DNA from: Thiohalobacter sp. IOR34
GTDB taxonomy: Bacteria; Pseudomonadota; Gammaproteobacteria; Thiohalobacterales; Thiohalobacteraceae
Assembly (NCBI RefSeq): GCF_030406045.1
Contig: NZ_CP128988.1
Location: forward strand, 1,213,438 to 1,277,437
Direction of reading: 5' to 3'
Length of the DNA stretch: 64,000 nt
Below the pieces are notes generated by a model. It worked only from the letters and a program-made list of their open reading frames with translations. It searched no databases and had not been told where the DNA came from. This document shows positions 7,375 to 17,410 of this stretch, one piece after another. The position numbers and the translations under genes were made by a program. The first letter of the stretch is position 1. Each line of letters opens with the position of its first letter.

Positions 7375-10070
7375 GACGCCGCCTCGCGCAAGGCGTTGAG
7401 GATGTGCCGGCGCAGGCAGTCGAGGATGGCTTCATCCTCGATCGCCCGGTGATTCTGGTCGGTGATGTAGAAGACGTCCTCGGCGCGCGAGCCGAAGGTG
7501 GCGATGCGCGCGTTCTCCAGATTCACACCGCAGGCGGTGAAGGCGCTGCCGACCAGCGACAACAGGCCCGGCCGGTCGCCGGTGACCAGTTCCATCACCG
7601 TGCGCCGGTTGGCCTCGTCGCGGCTGAAGTCGATCCGGGTGCGGATGTCGAAGTGCCGGAACTGGCGCGGCATGCGCCGCGTCACCCGTGGCCGCTCGCC
7701 GCCCGCCGCGGCCAGTCCCCGGCGCAGCACCTCGTGGATCTGCTGGATCTGGTGTTCGTCCTGGATCGGCTGGCCGCGGTTGTCCAGTACCAGGTAGGTG
7801 TCCAGCGCATGCTGGTCATGGCTGGTGAGGATGCGGGCGTCGACGATGTTCAGGCCCAGCTGGTCGAGCAGCGCGGTCATCTGCTCGAAGAGACCGCGGT
7901 GGACCCGCATGTAGACGAAGATGCCGGTGCCGCCGCGCTCATGATTGGGGCGGATGGCCACCACGGGTTCGCCCTCCGTGCGGCGGCGCAGGATGGTATG
8001 GGCATGCCAGACGATCTCCTCCGCCGAGTGACGCAGGAAGTACTCGTCGGCGAACTGGCTCCACAGGGCCTCGATGTCCGCCGTCTCGAAGTCGTCGGCC
8101 TGCAGCTTGTCGAGGGCCTCGCGCCGCCGGGCGGCGATCAGCTCGGCCTGATCCATGGGGTTCTCCAGGCCGCGGCGCAGTGCCTTGGCCGTGGACTGGT
8201 AGAGATCGTAGAGCAGCGAGCCCTTCCAGGAGTTCCACAGCGTGGGGTTGGTGCCGCGGATGTCGGCCACGGTCAGCAGGTAGAGATAGTCCAGGCGGAC
8301 ACGGTTGCCGACCTGGCGGGCGAATTCGTTGATCACCGCCGGCTCGCTGATGTCGCGGCGCTGGGTGGTGGTGGACATCAGCAGGTGGTTGCGCACCAGC
8401 CAGGCGACCAGCCGGCTGTCGTGGTCGGACAGGCCGTGATGGCGGCAGAAGGCCTCGGCGTCGCTGGCGCCGAGTTCGGAATGGTCGCCGCCGCGGCCCT
8501 TGGCGATATCATGGAACAGGCCGGCCAGCAGCAGCAGCTCCAGCTTGGGGATGGTCTTGATCAGCTCGCTGGCAAAGGGCAGCTCGTCGGCGAATTCCTC
8601 GACCGTGAAGCGGCGCAGGTTGCGCACCACGAACAGGGTGTGCTCGTCCACGGTGTAGGCATGGAACAGGTCGTACTGCATCTGGCCGACGATGCGGGCG
8701 AAGGCCGGGATGTAGGCGGCGAGAATGCCGTAGCGGTTCATGCGCCGCAGTTCGTGGGTGACGCCCTGTGGCTGGCGCATCAGTTCCATGAACAGGCTGC
8801 GCGCCCGCAGGTCGTTGCGAAAGTCGTCGTCGATCAGATGACGGTGATCGCGGATCAGCCGGATGGTGGCGGCGCGCACGCCCTTCAGCGCCGGGCGTTC
8901 GGCGAGCAGCAGGAAGACCTCGAGCAGGGCGAAGGGGTAGCGCTCGAAGATGCCGGGGTGGCTGACCTCGAGGAAGCCGTGCCGTGACTGGAAACGGCGG
9001 TTGATGGGCTGCGGCTCGCCGGGGTCGTCGGCGTGCAGGATGTGCTCCTTGAACAACTGCAGCAGCATCTCGTTGAGCCGCTCCAGCTCCATCACCGTCT
9101 GGTAGTAGTCCTTCATGAACAGCTCGACCGCCAGATTGGGGCTGTCCTTCGCCGCCCGGTAGCCGAACAGCTCGGCCAGGCTGCGCTGGTGGTCGAACAG
9201 CAGCCGGTCCTCGCGGCGCCGGCTCAGGGTGTGCAGGGCGAAGCGGATCCGCCAGAGAAAGGACTGGCCCTCGATCAGGGTGCGGTATTCGTGGTCGGTG
9301 AGAAAGCCGTGCTCGACCAGGCCGTGCAGGGTGGTGCAGCCGTAGTGACGCTTGGCGACCCAGCCGATCATCTGGATGTCGCGCAGCCCACCCGGGTTCT
9401 CCTTGATGTTGGGTTCCAGGTTGTAGGCCGTGTCGTGGAACTTCAGGTGGCGCGCCTGCTGTTCCTTCAGCTTGGCCTCGAAGTATTCCGGCCCGCTCCA
9501 CATGCGGTCCGCCGCGGTGACCCGGCGCATCGCCTGGAACAGCGTCTCCGCGCCGGCCAGCAGACGCGCCTCCAGCAGGTTGGTGGCCACGGTGATGTCG
9601 GCCCGGCCCTGCTCGATGCAGTCGGCGATGCTGCGCACGCTGTGTCCCACCTCCAGTCCCAGATCCCAGAGGGCGGTGAGGAAGGCCTCGATCTGCGCCG
9701 CGTGGCGGGCCTCGGCCTCCTCCTCGAGCAGGATCAGCAGATCGATGTCGGAGCCGGGCAGCAGTTCGGCGCGGCCGTAGCCGCCGACCGCCACCAGGGC
9801 GATGTCGTCCTGGCTGGTGCCGAACAGATGGCGCCAGGCATGCTGGATCAGCCGGTCGCACAGCCAGCAGCGGCCGTAGACCAGCTGCACGGCGTCGGCC
9901 CCCTGTTCGAAGTGCCGGCGCAGGGCGGCATCGCCCCGCTTGAGCGCCTCGCGCAGCAGCGGCAGGGGCGTCTCGCAACCGGCCAGGTCACGTTCCAGGG
10001 CGGGCCCGTCGAGCAGGCCGTCGAGAGCCGGCCGCCCCGGGTACAGGTCGAGGGGTTCGAGGGTGGACAT
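7371..10070 (-). CDS. glnD: Bifunctional PII uridylyltransferase / uridylyl-removing enzyme
   Basis: An 899-residue nitrogen-status sensor that uridylylates PII proteins when glutamine is low and removes UMP when it is high. Domains in order: nucleotidyltransferase with GGYGR (96-100) and SDIDL (107-111); helical domain with the family segment NIKENPGGLRDIQMIGW; HD phosphohydrolase with FHDIAKGRGGDHSELG; two C-terminal ACT domains, the last around PGLLSLVGSAF. Length is normal. It lies 7 bp downstream of map, the same order as in many gammaproteobacteria (map-glnD), and precedes the cupin gene. Confidence 0.97.
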   Translation of the reverse strand: MSTLEPLDLYPGRPALDGLLDGPALERDLAGCETPLPLLREALKRGDAALRRHFEQGADAVQLVYGRCWLCDRLIQHAWRHLFGTSQDDIALVAVGGYGRAELLPGSDIDLLILLEEEAEARHAAQIEAFLTALWDLGLEVGHSVRSIADCIEQGRADITVATNLLEARLLAGAETLFQAMRRVTAADRMWSGPEYFEAKLKEQQARHLKFHDTAYNLEPNIKENPGGLRDIQMIGWVAKRHYGCTTLHGLVEHGFLTDHEYRTLIEGQSFLWRIRFALHTLSRRREDRLLFDHQRSLAELFGYRAAKDSPNLAVELFMKDYYQTVMELERLNEMLLQLFKEHILHADDPGEPQPINRRFQSRHGFLEVSHPGIFERYPFALLEVFLLLAERPALKGVRAATIRLIRDHRHLIDDDFRNDLRARSLFMELMRQPQGVTHELRRMNRYGILAAYIPAFARIVGQMQYDLFHAYTVDEHTLFVVRNLRRFTVEEFADELPFASELIKTIPKLELLLLAGLFHDIAKGRGGDHSELGASDAEAFCRHHGLSDHDSRLVAWLVRNHLLMSTTTQRRDISEPAVINEFARQVGNRVRLDYLYLLTVADIRGTNPTLWNSWKGSLLYDLYQSTAKALRRGLENPMDQAELIAARRREALDKLQADDFETADIEALWSQFADEYFLRHSAEEIVWHAHTILRRRTEGEPVVAIRPNHERGGTGIFVYMRVHRGLFEQMTALLDQLGLNIVDARILTSHDQHALDTYLVLDNRGQPIQDEHQIQQIHEVLRRGLAAAGGERPRVTRRMPRQFRHFDIRTRIDFSRDEANRRTVMELVTGDRPGLLSLVGSAFTACGVNLENARIATFGSRAEDVFYITDQNHRAIEDEAILDCLRRHILNALREAAS

Positions 10071-10077
10071 GGCGGCC

Positions 10078-10866
10078 TCAGGGGAGGATGGGCATGTGGT
10101 CGAGCGATTCCTCAGGGTGCAGGGTCAGCACCTCGACGCCGCTCTCGGTGACCAGCACGGTATGCTCCCACTGGGCCGAGGGGCTGTGGTCCTTGGTGAC
10201 CACCGTCCAGCCGTCGGCCAGGAGCCGGGTGAAGCGCTTGCCCGCGTTGACCATCGGTTCGATGGTGAAGGTCATGCCCGGCTGCAGCTCCAGACCGGTG
10301 CCCGGTGTTCCGTAGTGCAGCACCTGCGGCTCCTCATGGAACTCGCGGCCGATACCGTGGCCGCAGTACTCGCGGACGATGGAACAGCTGTGACTCTCGG
10401 CATACTGCTGGATGGCATGGCCGATGTCGCCGAGGCGGACCCCCGGACGCACCATCTCGATGCCGATACGCATCGCTTCGTAGCTGACCTGGACCACCCG
10501 TTTCGCCTTCAGCGGGGGTTCGCCGATCAGGAACATGCGGCTGGTGTCGCCATGGAAGCCGTCCTTGATCACCGTGATGTCGATGTTGAGGATATCGCCC
10601 GCCTTCAGCGGCTTGTCGCCGGGGATGCCGTGACAGACCTGGTGGTTGAGCGAGGTGCAGATCGACTTCGGGAAGCCGCGGTAGTTGAGCGGAGCCGGGA
10701 TCGCCCCCTGCTCGTTGACGATGTAGTCGTGGCAGATGCGGTCCAGCTCCGCGGTGGTGACCCCGGCGCGCACGTGCGGACGGATCATCTGCAGCACATC
10801 GGCGGCCAGGCGCCCGGCGACACGCATCTTCTCGATTTCTTCGGGGGTCTTGATGATTACGCTCAT
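10078..10866 (-). CDS. map: Methionine aminopeptidase, type I
   Basis: A 262-residue enzyme that removes N-terminal methionine from nascent proteins. Metal ligands visible are Asp96 (NIDITVI), Asp107 (HGDTSR), His170 (CGHGIG), Glu203 (TIEPM) and a C-terminal Glu in QWEHTVL. The start is ATG at 10866 (MSVIIKTPEEIEKMR); longer in-frame extensions run into the rpsB promoter region and lack similarity to the family. It is divergent from rpsB, the classic map/rpsB arrangement, and followed 7 bp later by glnD. Confidence 0.96.
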   Translation of the reverse strand: MSVIIKTPEEIEKMRVAGRLAADVLQMIRPHVRAGVTTAELDRICHDYIVNEQGAIPAPLNYRGFPKSICTSLNHQVCHGIPGDKPLKAGDILNIDITVIKDGFHGDTSRMFLIGEPPLKAKRVVQVSYEAMRIGIEMVRPGVRLGDIGHAIQQYAESHSCSIVREYCGHGIGREFHEEPQVLHYGTPGTGLELQPGMTFTIEPMVNAGKRFTRLLADGWTVVTKDHSPSAQWEHTVLVTESGVEVLTLHPEESLDHMPILP

Positions 10867-10934
10867 GCAGTTGGAAATCCCGGTCTGGCCGCGCTGCGGC
10901 GGGGCGCGCAGGGCCCCTTGGCAACGGCGGCGAA

Positions 10935-10963
10935 TTGTTGGAGGGGGGAGTTTATGGTATAAA
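10935..10963 (+). promoter_or_regulatory. Candidate sigma-70 promoter of rpsB
   Basis: TTGTTG, a 17-base spacer, then TATAAA, correctly oriented upstream of rpsB in the map-rpsB divergent spacer. It would give a leader of roughly 160 nt before the rpsB start. The leader contains several G+C-rich inverted segments (for example around 10985-10998 and 11055-11085), consistent with the S2-autoregulated rpsB leader known in gammaproteobacteria. That regulation is an inference here. Confidence 0.5.
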
Positions 10964-11129
10964 GTGCGGCTTGTTAAGTTGTTGACCCCACAAGGGGTAA
11001 GGCAATCTTGACAAAATTCGCACACGCGCCGACACATGTGGCGGGGTGCCCGGGGCGGGCCGGCAGGCCGGCTTCGGGTTGCCGCATGGGGCGCGTGGAG
11101 GCCAAACCCTGACAATCGGAGTCAATTCA

Positions 11130-11903
11130 ATGGCAGACGTCACCATGCGCCAGATGCTTGAGGCAGGCGTACATTTCGGGCACCAGACCCGCTTCTGGAA
11201 TCCGAAGATGGCACCTTACATCTTCGGCGAACGCAGCAAGATCCACATCATCAACCTCGAGAAGACGCTCCCGCTGTACAACGAGGCGATGAATTTCATC
11301 GGCAGCCTGGCCGCCAAGGGCGGCACCATCCTCTTCGTGGGCACCAAGCGCGCGGCGCGCGAGGTGATCGGCGAGGAGGCCAAGCGCTGCGGCATGCCCT
11401 ATGTCAATCACCGCTGGCTGGGCGGCATGCTCACCAACTACAAGACGGTGCGCCAGTCCATCAAGCGTCTCAAGGAGCTGGAGACCATGGCCGAGGACGG
11501 CAGCTTCGAGCGGCTCAGCAAGAAGGAGGCGCTGATGCTGCGCCGCGAGCTGGACAAGCTGGAGCGCAGCCTGGGCGGCATCAAGGACATGCGCGGTATC
11601 CCCGACGCCCTGTTCGTGGTCGACGTCGGACACGAGAAGATCGCGGTCAGTGAGGCCAGGAAGCTGGGCATCCCGGTGGTCGGCGTGGTGGACACCAACA
11701 ACTCGCTGGACGGTGTGGACTACGTGATCCCCGGCAACGACGATGCCATCCGCGCCATCCAGCTCTATGTGCGCGGTGCGGCGGATGCCGTGCTCAGCGC
11801 CAAGGGCAGCAGCGTCAAGGCCGCCGGCAGCGAGGACGAGTTCGTCGAGATCAACGAGGCAGCGGAGGCCAAGGAGGCCGGCGAAGGCGCCGCCTCGGCC
11901 TGA
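11130..11903 (+). CDS. rpsB: 30S ribosomal protein S2
   Basis: A 257-residue S2 protein: [20 protein letters not shown] at the start, then [12 protein letters not shown], the [13 protein letters not shown] motif and a C-terminal [20 protein letters not shown]. It binds 16S rRNA in the small subunit and is needed for S1 binding. The start is ATG 11130 with GGAG about 10 bases upstream; the longer open frame upstream is leader. It is the first gene of the rpsB-tsf-pyrH-frr run. Confidence 0.98.
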   Translation: MADVTMRQMLEAGVHFGHQTRFWNPKMAPYIFGERSKIHIINLEKTLPLYNEAMNFIGSLAAKGGTILFVGTKRAAREVIGEEAKRCGMPYVNHRWLGGMLTNYKTVRQSIKRLKELETMAEDGSFERLSKKEALMLRRELDKLERSLGGIKDMRGIPDALFVVDVGHEKIAVSEARKLGIPVVGVVDTNNSLDGVDYVIPGNDDAIRAIQLYVRGAADAVLSAKGSSVKAAGSEDEFVEINEAAEAKEAGEGAASA

Positions 11904-11922
11904 TCGACCGGTCCTTATCTTG

Positions 11923-11958
11923 CAGCCCGGACAGGTCCGACCTGGCCGGGCTGTTTTT
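11923..11958 (+). terminator. Intrinsic terminator/attenuator between rpsB and tsf
   Basis: The inverted repeat CAGCCCGG / CCGGGCTG carries an inner CAGGT / ACCTG arm and is followed immediately by five T. A terminator in this spacer is the classic rpsB-tsf attenuator arrangement and would let S2 be made in excess over EF-Ts. Confidence 0.85.
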
Positions 11959-12007
11959 GAATTCTCATTGTTCAAGAAGCAACAGACATACTTTGGGAGA
12001 TGAGCGC

Positions 12008-12892
12008 ATGGCAATCTCAGCCGCACAGGTAAAGGAACTGCGGGAACGCACCGGTTCCGGGATGATGGAATGCAAGAAGGCACTGGTCGAGGCCGACGGC
12101 GACATGGAAGCGGCCATCGAGGCGCTGCGCAAGTCGGGTCTGGCCAAGGCCGACAAGAAGGCCGGCCGGGTCGCTGCCGAGGGGCTGATCGTGATCGAGA
12201 TCAGCGCCGACGGCAAGGAGGCGGCCCTGGTCGAGGTCAACTCCGAGACCGACTTCGTGGCCAAGAAGGACGAGTTCCAGGACTTCGCCCGCCAGGTGGC
12301 GAAGCGGGTGCTGGCCAGCAAGCCGGAGTCGATCGAGGCCCTGCTGGAGATGCCGCTGCGTGACGGCGAGGATACCACCGTCGACATGGCGCGCAAGGAG
12401 CTGGTCGCCAAGCTGGGCGAGAACATCGGTGTGCGTCGCTTCGAGCTGGTGCAGACCGACGGCACCCTTGGCTACTACCTGCACGGTTCGCGCATCGGTG
12501 TGCTGGTCGAGCTGGAGGGCGGCGACGAGGCCCTGGCCCGCGACATCGCCATGCACGTCGCCGCCAGCCGTCCGCTGTCGGTGTCGGCCGACGACATGCC
12601 GCAGGAGGTGCTGGACAAGGAGCGCGAGATCATCGTCGCCCAGGCCCAGGAGAGCGGCAAGCCGGAGAACATCATCGAGAAGATGGTCGAGGGCCGGATC
12701 CGCAAGTTCCTCGCCGAGGTGACCCTGCTCGGTCAGCCCTTCGTCAAGGACCCGGACACCACGGTCGGCAAGCTGCTCGACAAGAGTGGTGCCAAGGTGC
12801 GCAGCTTCCGCCGCATGGAGCTGGGCGAGGGCATCGAGAAGAAGCAGGAGAACTTCGCCGACGAGGTGATGGCGCAGGTTCGCGGCGACTAG
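12008..12892 (+). CDS. tsf: Translation elongation factor Ts
   Basis: A 294-residue guanine nucleotide exchange factor for EF-Tu. It opens with [20 protein letters not shown] and [21 protein letters not shown] (UBA-like domain). The EF-Tu-contacting segment [12 protein letters not shown] and the C-terminal [18 protein letters not shown] are conserved. The start is ATG 12008 with a GGGAG site nearby; an in-frame ATG 51 bp upstream is rejected because it lies in the attenuator tail. The next gene of the usual operon (pyrH) is separated by a mobile-type repeat at 12957-13202. Confidence 0.98.
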   Translation: MAISAAQVKELRERTGSGMMECKKALVEADGDMEAAIEALRKSGLAKADKKAGRVAAEGLIVIEISADGKEAALVEVNSETDFVAKKDEFQDFARQVAKRVLASKPESIEALLEMPLRDGEDTTVDMARKELVAKLGENIGVRRFELVQTDGTLGYYLHGSRIGVLVELEGGDEALARDIAMHVAASRPLSVSADDMPQEVLDKEREIIVAQAQESGKPENIIEKMVEGRIRKFLAEVTLLGQPFVKDPDTTVGKLLDKSGAKVRSFRRMELGEGIEKKQENFADEVMAQVRGD

Positions 12893-12956
12893 CCGCGGTG
12901 ACGGGGGCAGCGGAGGTTTTGCCGCTGTCGGCCGTGAGCATGACGGGGCCGCCTAG

Positions 12957-13202
12957 CCCGGATATTGCACCAAGGATTCGATTCTCAGGGCGGAGCTGGC
13001 AAAGCAGCTTGGCCGATCACCCGCAGAAGCATAGCCGTAGCCATGGTTCAAGGGGGATCGACCAGGATGCGCAGCCAGATGCGTCCTGAAATCGAACAGG
13101 CACAAACCGTACCCCGCCACGAGGGTCCATTTGCGAGCCTCCTGGCCTTGTATACCAGCCTGCACTCCGATTCATAGGGGCCGCCTTGGCGCAATATCCG
13201 GG
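12957..13202 (-). mobile_element. MITE-like element, family 1, copy A
   Basis: A 246-bp element with ends CCCGGATATTGCACCAAGG and its near reverse complement. It is flanked by the direct duplication CTAG (12953-12956 and 13203-13206). It is in the opposite orientation to copies B-E. The internal hairpin arms are 13010-13018 and 13056-13064. It has no coding capacity. It sits inside the otherwise conserved tsf-pyrH junction. The rest of the 12893-13330 spacer shows only A+T-rich sequence before pyrH. Confidence 0.85.
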
Positions 13203-13330
13203 CTAGCGGCCCCGTCGTGTGCATGGCATTTGCTTCAAAAAAAGACGACAATAGGCGCGGCGCGGGGCCAGGGCGACTATCGGCCTGGCCGCGGACGCAT
13301 ATTGCAATCCACTAATATATAAGCACAAAC

Positions 13331-14065
13331 ATGACAGCATCCTGCCCGAAATATCGACGCATCCTTCTCAAGCTGAGCGGCGAGGCCCTGATGGGCGCGC
13401 AGGAGGCCGGCATCGATCCCGCGGTGTTGCTGCGCTTTGCCGAGGCGATCCACGACATCGTCAGCGACGGCGTCCAGGTCGGCCTGGTGATCGGCGGCGG
13501 CAACATCTTCCGCGGCGCCGGGCTGGCGGCGGCCGGCATGGACCGGGTCAAGGGCGACCAGATGGGGATGCTGGCCACGGTGATGAACGCGTTGGCCATG
13601 CAGGATGCCCTGCAGCGCCTGGGCAGCGAGGCGCGGGTCATGTCGGCGCTGCCCGTCGCTGGCGTCTGCGAGGGCTTCTCGCGCGACCAGGCGCTGCGTC
13701 ATCTGGACCAGGGCCGGGTGGTGCTGTTCGCGGCAGGCACCGGCAACCCCTTCTTCACCACGGATTCCGCGGCCAGTCTGCGTGCCATCGAGATCGGTGC
13801 CGACATCCTGTTCAAGGCGACCCAGGTCGACGGCGTCTACACCGACGATCCGCAGACCAACCCCAAGGCGGAACGCTTCGATCGCCTCAGCTACGACGAG
13901 GCCCTGGCCCGCAAGCTGATGGTGATGGACGCCACTGCCCTGGTGATGTGCCGTGACCACGACATGCCGCTGATGGTTTTCAACATTCACCAGCCGGGCA
14001 ACCTGATGCGCGCCGTCTGCGGCGAGCCGGTGGGCACGCTGGTGCTCAGGGACACAACGGAGTAA
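13331..14065 (+). CDS. pyrH: UMP kinase
   Basis: A 244-residue bacterial-type uridylate kinase: [16 protein letters not shown]-like start (here [13 protein letters not shown] is KYRR-type, beginning [17 protein letters not shown]), the nucleotide-binding GGGNIFRG, and [12 protein letters not shown] for UMP binding. It converts UMP to UDP in pyrimidine synthesis. No strong ribosome site precedes ATG 13331, and the spacer contains a MITE copy. A run ACTAATATATAAGC just upstream might act as a -10-like region, giving pyrH-frr their own transcription start (weak inference). frr follows after 6 bp. Confidence 0.96.
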   Translation: MTASCPKYRRILLKLSGEALMGAQEAGIDPAVLLRFAEAIHDIVSDGVQVGLVIGGGNIFRGAGLAAAGMDRVKGDQMGMLATVMNALAMQDALQRLGSEARVMSALPVAGVCEGFSRDQALRHLDQGRVVLFAAGTGNPFFTTDSAASLRAIEIGADILFKATQVDGVYTDDPQTNPKAERFDRLSYDEALARKLMVMDATALVMCRDHDMPLMVFNIHQPGNLMRAVCGEPVGTLVLRDTTE

Positions 14066-14071
14066 GGGCGG

Positions 14072-14629
14072 ATGATCGACGAAATTATCGAGGATGCCAA
14101 GGTTCGCATGGGCAAGAGCGTGGAGTCGCTGAAGACCGATCTCAGCAAGCTGCGCACCGGTCGGGCGCACACCAGCCTGCTCGACCACATCATGGTCGAC
14201 TACTACGGCAGTCCCACGCCGCTGAAACAGGTGGCCAACGTCGCCGTGGAGGATGCCCGGACCCTCACTGTCACCCCGTGGGAGAAGAACATGGTGCAGG
14301 TGATCGAGAAGGCCATCCTGGAATCCGACCTCGGCCTCAACCCCAACACCGCGGGCACGGTGATGCGCATCCCGCTGCCGCCGCTGACCGAGGAGCGGCG
14401 CAAGGACATGATCCGCCTGGTGCGCCAGGAGGGTGAGGCCGCCCGGGTGGCGATCCGCAACATCCGGCGTGATGCCAACAACGACTTCAAGGAGCTGCTC
14501 AAGGAGAAGGAGATCTCCGAGGACGATGCGCGCCGCGCCGAGGAGCGGGTGCAGAAGCTCACCGACCAGTTCGTCGCCGAGATCGATCAGATCCTGCAGG
14601 CGAAGGAAAAGGAACTGATGGAGATCTGA
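14072..14629 (+). CDS. frr: Ribosome recycling factor
   Basis: A 185-residue protein that releases ribosomes from mRNA after termination, with EF-G. Conserved segments are [28 protein letters not shown], the Asn/Pro-rich [23 protein letters not shown] and the C-terminal KELMEI. The length is exactly that of the family. It starts 6 bp after pyrH, and uppS follows after 15 bp, as in most gammaproteobacteria. Confidence 0.98.
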   Translation: MIDEIIEDAKVRMGKSVESLKTDLSKLRTGRAHTSLLDHIMVDYYGSPTPLKQVANVAVEDARTLTVTPWEKNMVQVIEKAILESDLGLNPNTAGTVMRIPLPPLTEERRKDMIRLVRQEGEAARVAIRNIRRDANNDFKELLKEKEISEDDARRAEERVQKLTDQFVAEIDQILQAKEKELMEI

Positions 14630-14644
14630 GCGGATCCCCTTCCC

Positions 14645-15409
14645 ATGTCCGAGATCAGCCAAATCGACAGCCGGCTGCTGCAGGAGAGACCGCAGCACAT
14701 CGCCATCATCATGGATGGCAACGGCCGCTGGGCGCGTCGTCGCGGCCTGCCGAGACCGGCCGGACATCGCGAGGGGGTCAAGGCGGTGCGCGGCATCGTC
14801 GAGGCCTGCCGCAACCAGGGGATCGGCGCGCTGACCCTGTTTGCCTTCAGCAGCGAGAACTGGCGCCGGCCGCGCACCGAGGTGCGGCTGCTGATGGACC
14901 TGTTCATCAACACCCTCAAGCGCGAGGTGCGCGACCTGCACGCCAACAACGTCCAGGTCAGCTTCATCGGTGACCGCAGCGCCTTCTCCGACAAGCTGCG
15001 CCGGCTGATGGACGAGAGCGAGTCCCTGACCGCCGACAACGACGGTCTGCGGCTGGCCATCGCCGTCAACTACGGCGGCCGCTGGGACATCGTCGAGGCG
15101 GCGCGGCGCCTGGCCGCCGAGGCGCGGGACGGCGATCTGGATCCGTCCGAGATCGACGAGGAAAACTTCAGCGCCTGCCTCAGTCTGGCCCAGCTTCCGG
15201 AGCCGGACCTGTTCATCCGTACCGGGGGCGAGCAGCGGATCAGCAACTTCCTGCTCTGGCAGCTGGCCTATACCGAGCTCTATTTCACCGAGACCCTCTG
15301 GCCCGACTTCGATGCCCAGTGCCTGAGCGAGGCGCTGGAGTGGTTTGCCGGGCGGCAGCGCCGCTTCGGCCACACCGGCGAGCAGGTGGAGCGCCTGAAG
15401 GGTGCTTGA
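14645..15409 (+). CDS. uppS: Undecaprenyl diphosphate synthase (cis-prenyltransferase)
   Basis: A 254-residue enzyme that elongates farnesyl diphosphate with isopentenyl diphosphate to the C55 lipid carrier. The catalytic Asp24 lies in IIMDGNGRWARRRG. FAFSSENWRRP and the C-terminal RTGGEQRISNFLLWQLAYTE (read in two parts) are family signatures. It overlaps cdsA by 8 bp. It works with the isoprenoid genes dxr, ispD and ispF, also in this window. Confidence 0.97.
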   Translation: MSEISQIDSRLLQERPQHIAIIMDGNGRWARRRGLPRPAGHREGVKAVRGIVEACRNQGIGALTLFAFSSENWRRPRTEVRLLMDLFINTLKREVRDLHANNVQVSFIGDRSAFSDKLRRLMDESESLTADNDGLRLAIAVNYGGRWDIVEAARRLAAEARDGDLDPSEIDEENFSACLSLAQLPEPDLFIRTGGEQRISNFLLWQLAYTELYFTETLWPDFDAQCLSEALEWFAGRQRRFGHTGEQVERLKGA

Positions 15410-16214
15410 GGTCCGGATTCTCAGCGCGCTCATCCTGATCCCCCTGGTTATCTGGGCCGTGCTGGCGCTGCCGGCACCGGGCTTCGCCGCGGCCAGCGGC
15501 CTGCTGCTGCTGGCTGCCGCCTGGGAGTGGACGCGCCTGGTGCCACTCGCCGGCCTCCCGACCCGTCTCGCCTTCCTTGCCGTGCTGGGCCTGCTGCTCG
15601 GCGTGCTCTATCCGCTGCTCGACCAGCCGGCCGTCTCCCGGGCAATCGCCTCGGGTGCGCTGCTGTGGTGGCTGCTGGCCGGGATCTGGCTGCGCTGGCC
15701 GCACTGGGGTCAGGAACGGGCCGGGTTGAAGGCGGTGCTGGCCCTGCCGGTCCTGGTGCCTGCCTGGGTGGCGCTCAATCTGCTGCAGGGGCAGGGCGGA
15801 ACCGGTCCCCAGCTGCTGCTGTTCATCCTGGTGCTGATGTGGGTGACCGACAGCGCCGCCTATTTCACCGGCCGGGCCCTCGGCCGTCACAAGCTGGCTC
15901 CCCGGGTCAGTCCGGGCAAGACCTGGGAAGGGGTGGCCGGCGGCCTCGCGGCCAGCGGCCTGGCTGGCGCGCTCGCCGCCCTCTGGTTCGGCTGGGACGG
16001 TCCTGTGCTGGCTGGCTTCGTGCTGCTGGCGCTGGCCTGCAGCGCCCTGTCTGTGGTCGGCGATCTGTTCATCAGCCTGCTCAAGCGTCAGGCGGGCCTC
16101 AAGGACAGCGGCCAGCTGATTCCCGGCCATGGCGGGGTGCTGGACCGGATCGACAGCCTGCTTGCGGCCGCGCCGCTGTTTGCCTTCGGCATCCAGATGA
16201 TGGGGGTGGCATGA
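15402..16214 (+). CDS. cdsA: Phosphatidate cytidylyltransferase (CDP-diglyceride synthase)
   Basis: A 270-residue integral membrane enzyme making CDP-diacylglycerol from phosphatidate and CTP. It has about seven or eight hydrophobic segments. The CdsA signature is seen in [12 protein letters not shown] and the C-terminal [15 protein letters not shown]. The start is GTG 15402, inside the uppS end, giving [14 protein letters not shown]. It overlaps dxr by four bases (ATGA). Confidence 0.95.
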   Translation: MLEVRILSALILIPLVIWAVLALPAPGFAAASGLLLLAAAWEWTRLVPLAGLPTRLAFLAVLGLLLGVLYPLLDQPAVSRAIASGALLWWLLAGIWLRWPHWGQERAGLKAVLALPVLVPAWVALNLLQGQGGTGPQLLLFILVLMWVTDSAAYFTGRALGRHKLAPRVSPGKTWEGVAGGLAASGLAGALAALWFGWDGPVLAGFVLLALACSALSVVGDLFISLLKRQAGLKDSGQLIPGHGGVLDRIDSLLAAAPLFAFGIQMMGVA

Positions 16215-17410
16215 GACCTTGCGGACTCTGTGTGCTGGGGGCGACCGGTTCCATCGGTCGCAGCACCCTGGACGTGGTGGCCCGGCATCCACGGCGGCAC
16301 CGGGTGCTGGCGCTGACTGCCAACCGCGACGTCGACGGCCTGTACGAACTCTGTCGCCGGCACCGGCCGCGCTATGCGGTGCTGGCCGATCCTGCCAGCG
16401 CCCGGCGGCTGGAGGAACGGCTGGGGCAGGAGGGCCTGCCGATCGAGGTGCTGGCCGGTGTCGAGGGCCTGCTGCGGGTGGCGGCCCTGCCCGAGGTGGA
16501 CGCGGTGATGGCGGCCATCGTCGGTGCCGCCGGTCTGCCCCCCGCGCTGGCCGCGGTGCGTGCCGGCAAGCGCGTGCTGCTGGCCAACAAGGAGGCGCTG
16601 GTGATGGCCGGCGCCCTGTTCATGCGCGAGGTTCGGGCGCACGGTGCCCTGCTGCTGCCGATCGACAGCGAGCACAATGCCATCTTCCAGTGCCTGCCGG
16701 CGGATTTCAGCCCGGGCCGCCGGCCGGCCGGGGTGCGCCGCATCCTGCTCACCGCTTCCGGCGGGCCGTTCCGCGATACCCCGCCGGAGCAGCTGGAGCG
16801 GGTGACCCCGGAACAGGCCTGCGCCCACCCCAACTGGGACATGGGCCGCAAGATCTCGGTCGATTCGGCGACCATGATGAACAAGGGGCTGGAGGTGATC
16901 GAGGCCTGCTGGCTGTTCGACCTGCCCGCCGAACAGGTGCAGGTGGTGGTGCATCCGCAGAGCGTGATCCACTCGATGGTCGACTATGTGGACGGATCGG
17001 TGCTGGCCCAGCTCGGCAATCCCGACATGCGCACCCCCATTGCCCATGCCCTGGCCTGGCCGGAGCGCATCGATTCCGGCGTCGAGCCCCTGGACCTGTT
17101 CGCGGTCGGCCGGCTCGACTTCCGGGCGCCTGATCCGGACCGCTTCCCCTGTCTGGCGCTGGCCTACCGGGCCTGGCGCGAGGGCGGCACCGCGCCGGCC
17201 ATCCTCAATGCCGCCAACGAGGTCGCGGTGCAGGCCTTCCTCGACGGCCGCCTGGGTTTCACCGCCATTGCAGCGGTCATCGAGGCCTGTCTCGACGGCC
17301 TGGATCCGCGGCCCGTGGAGGATCTCGACGGTCTGCTCGAGGCCGATGCCGAGGCCCGGCGGCTGGCCGAGGCGCGGATCGCCGAGATGGCGCAGAGGAG
17401 CGTCTCGTGA
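16211..17410 (+). CDS. dxr: 1-Deoxy-D-xylulose 5-phosphate reductoisomerase
   Basis: A 399-residue NADPH enzyme of the MEP isoprenoid pathway. The Rossmann motif [14 protein letters not shown] lies at residues 8-21; [10 protein letters not shown] and [12 protein letters not shown] bind metal and substrate; ASGGPFRD is the flexible-loop segment. The start is ATG 16211 (MRPCGLCV), coupled to cdsA. The same frame stays open far upstream over cdsA but that part has no family similarity. The stop overlaps the GTG start of rseP. Confidence 0.97.
   Translation: MRPCGLCVLGATGSIGRSTLDVVARHPRRHRVLALTANRDVDGLYELCRRHRPRYAVLADPASARRLEERLGQEGLPIEVLAGVEGLLRVAALPEVDAVMAAIVGAAGLPPALAAVRAGKRVLLANKEALVMAGALFMREVRAHGALLLPIDSEHNAIFQCLPADFSPGRRPAGVRRILLTASGGPFRDTPPEQLERVTPEQACAHPNWDMGRKISVDSATMMNKGLEVIEACWLFDLPAEQVQVVVHPQSVIHSMVDYVDGSVLAQLGNPDMRTPIAHALAWPERIDSGVEPLDLFAVGRLDFRAPDPDRFPCLALAYRAWREGGTAPAILNAANEVAVQAFLDGRLGFTAIAAVIEACLDGLDPRPVEDLDGLLEADAEARRLAEARIAEMAQRSVS

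Noticed and set aside
13277-15433. Long minus-strand open frame over pyrH, frr and uppS
   Set aside because: Antisense shadow spanning three well-supported genes; no family similarity.
15527-16210. Upstream extension of the dxr frame across cdsA
   Set aside because: The residues before MRPCGLCV are Arg/Gly/Pro-rich and overlap the whole of cdsA; ATG 16211 is coupled to the cdsA stop.
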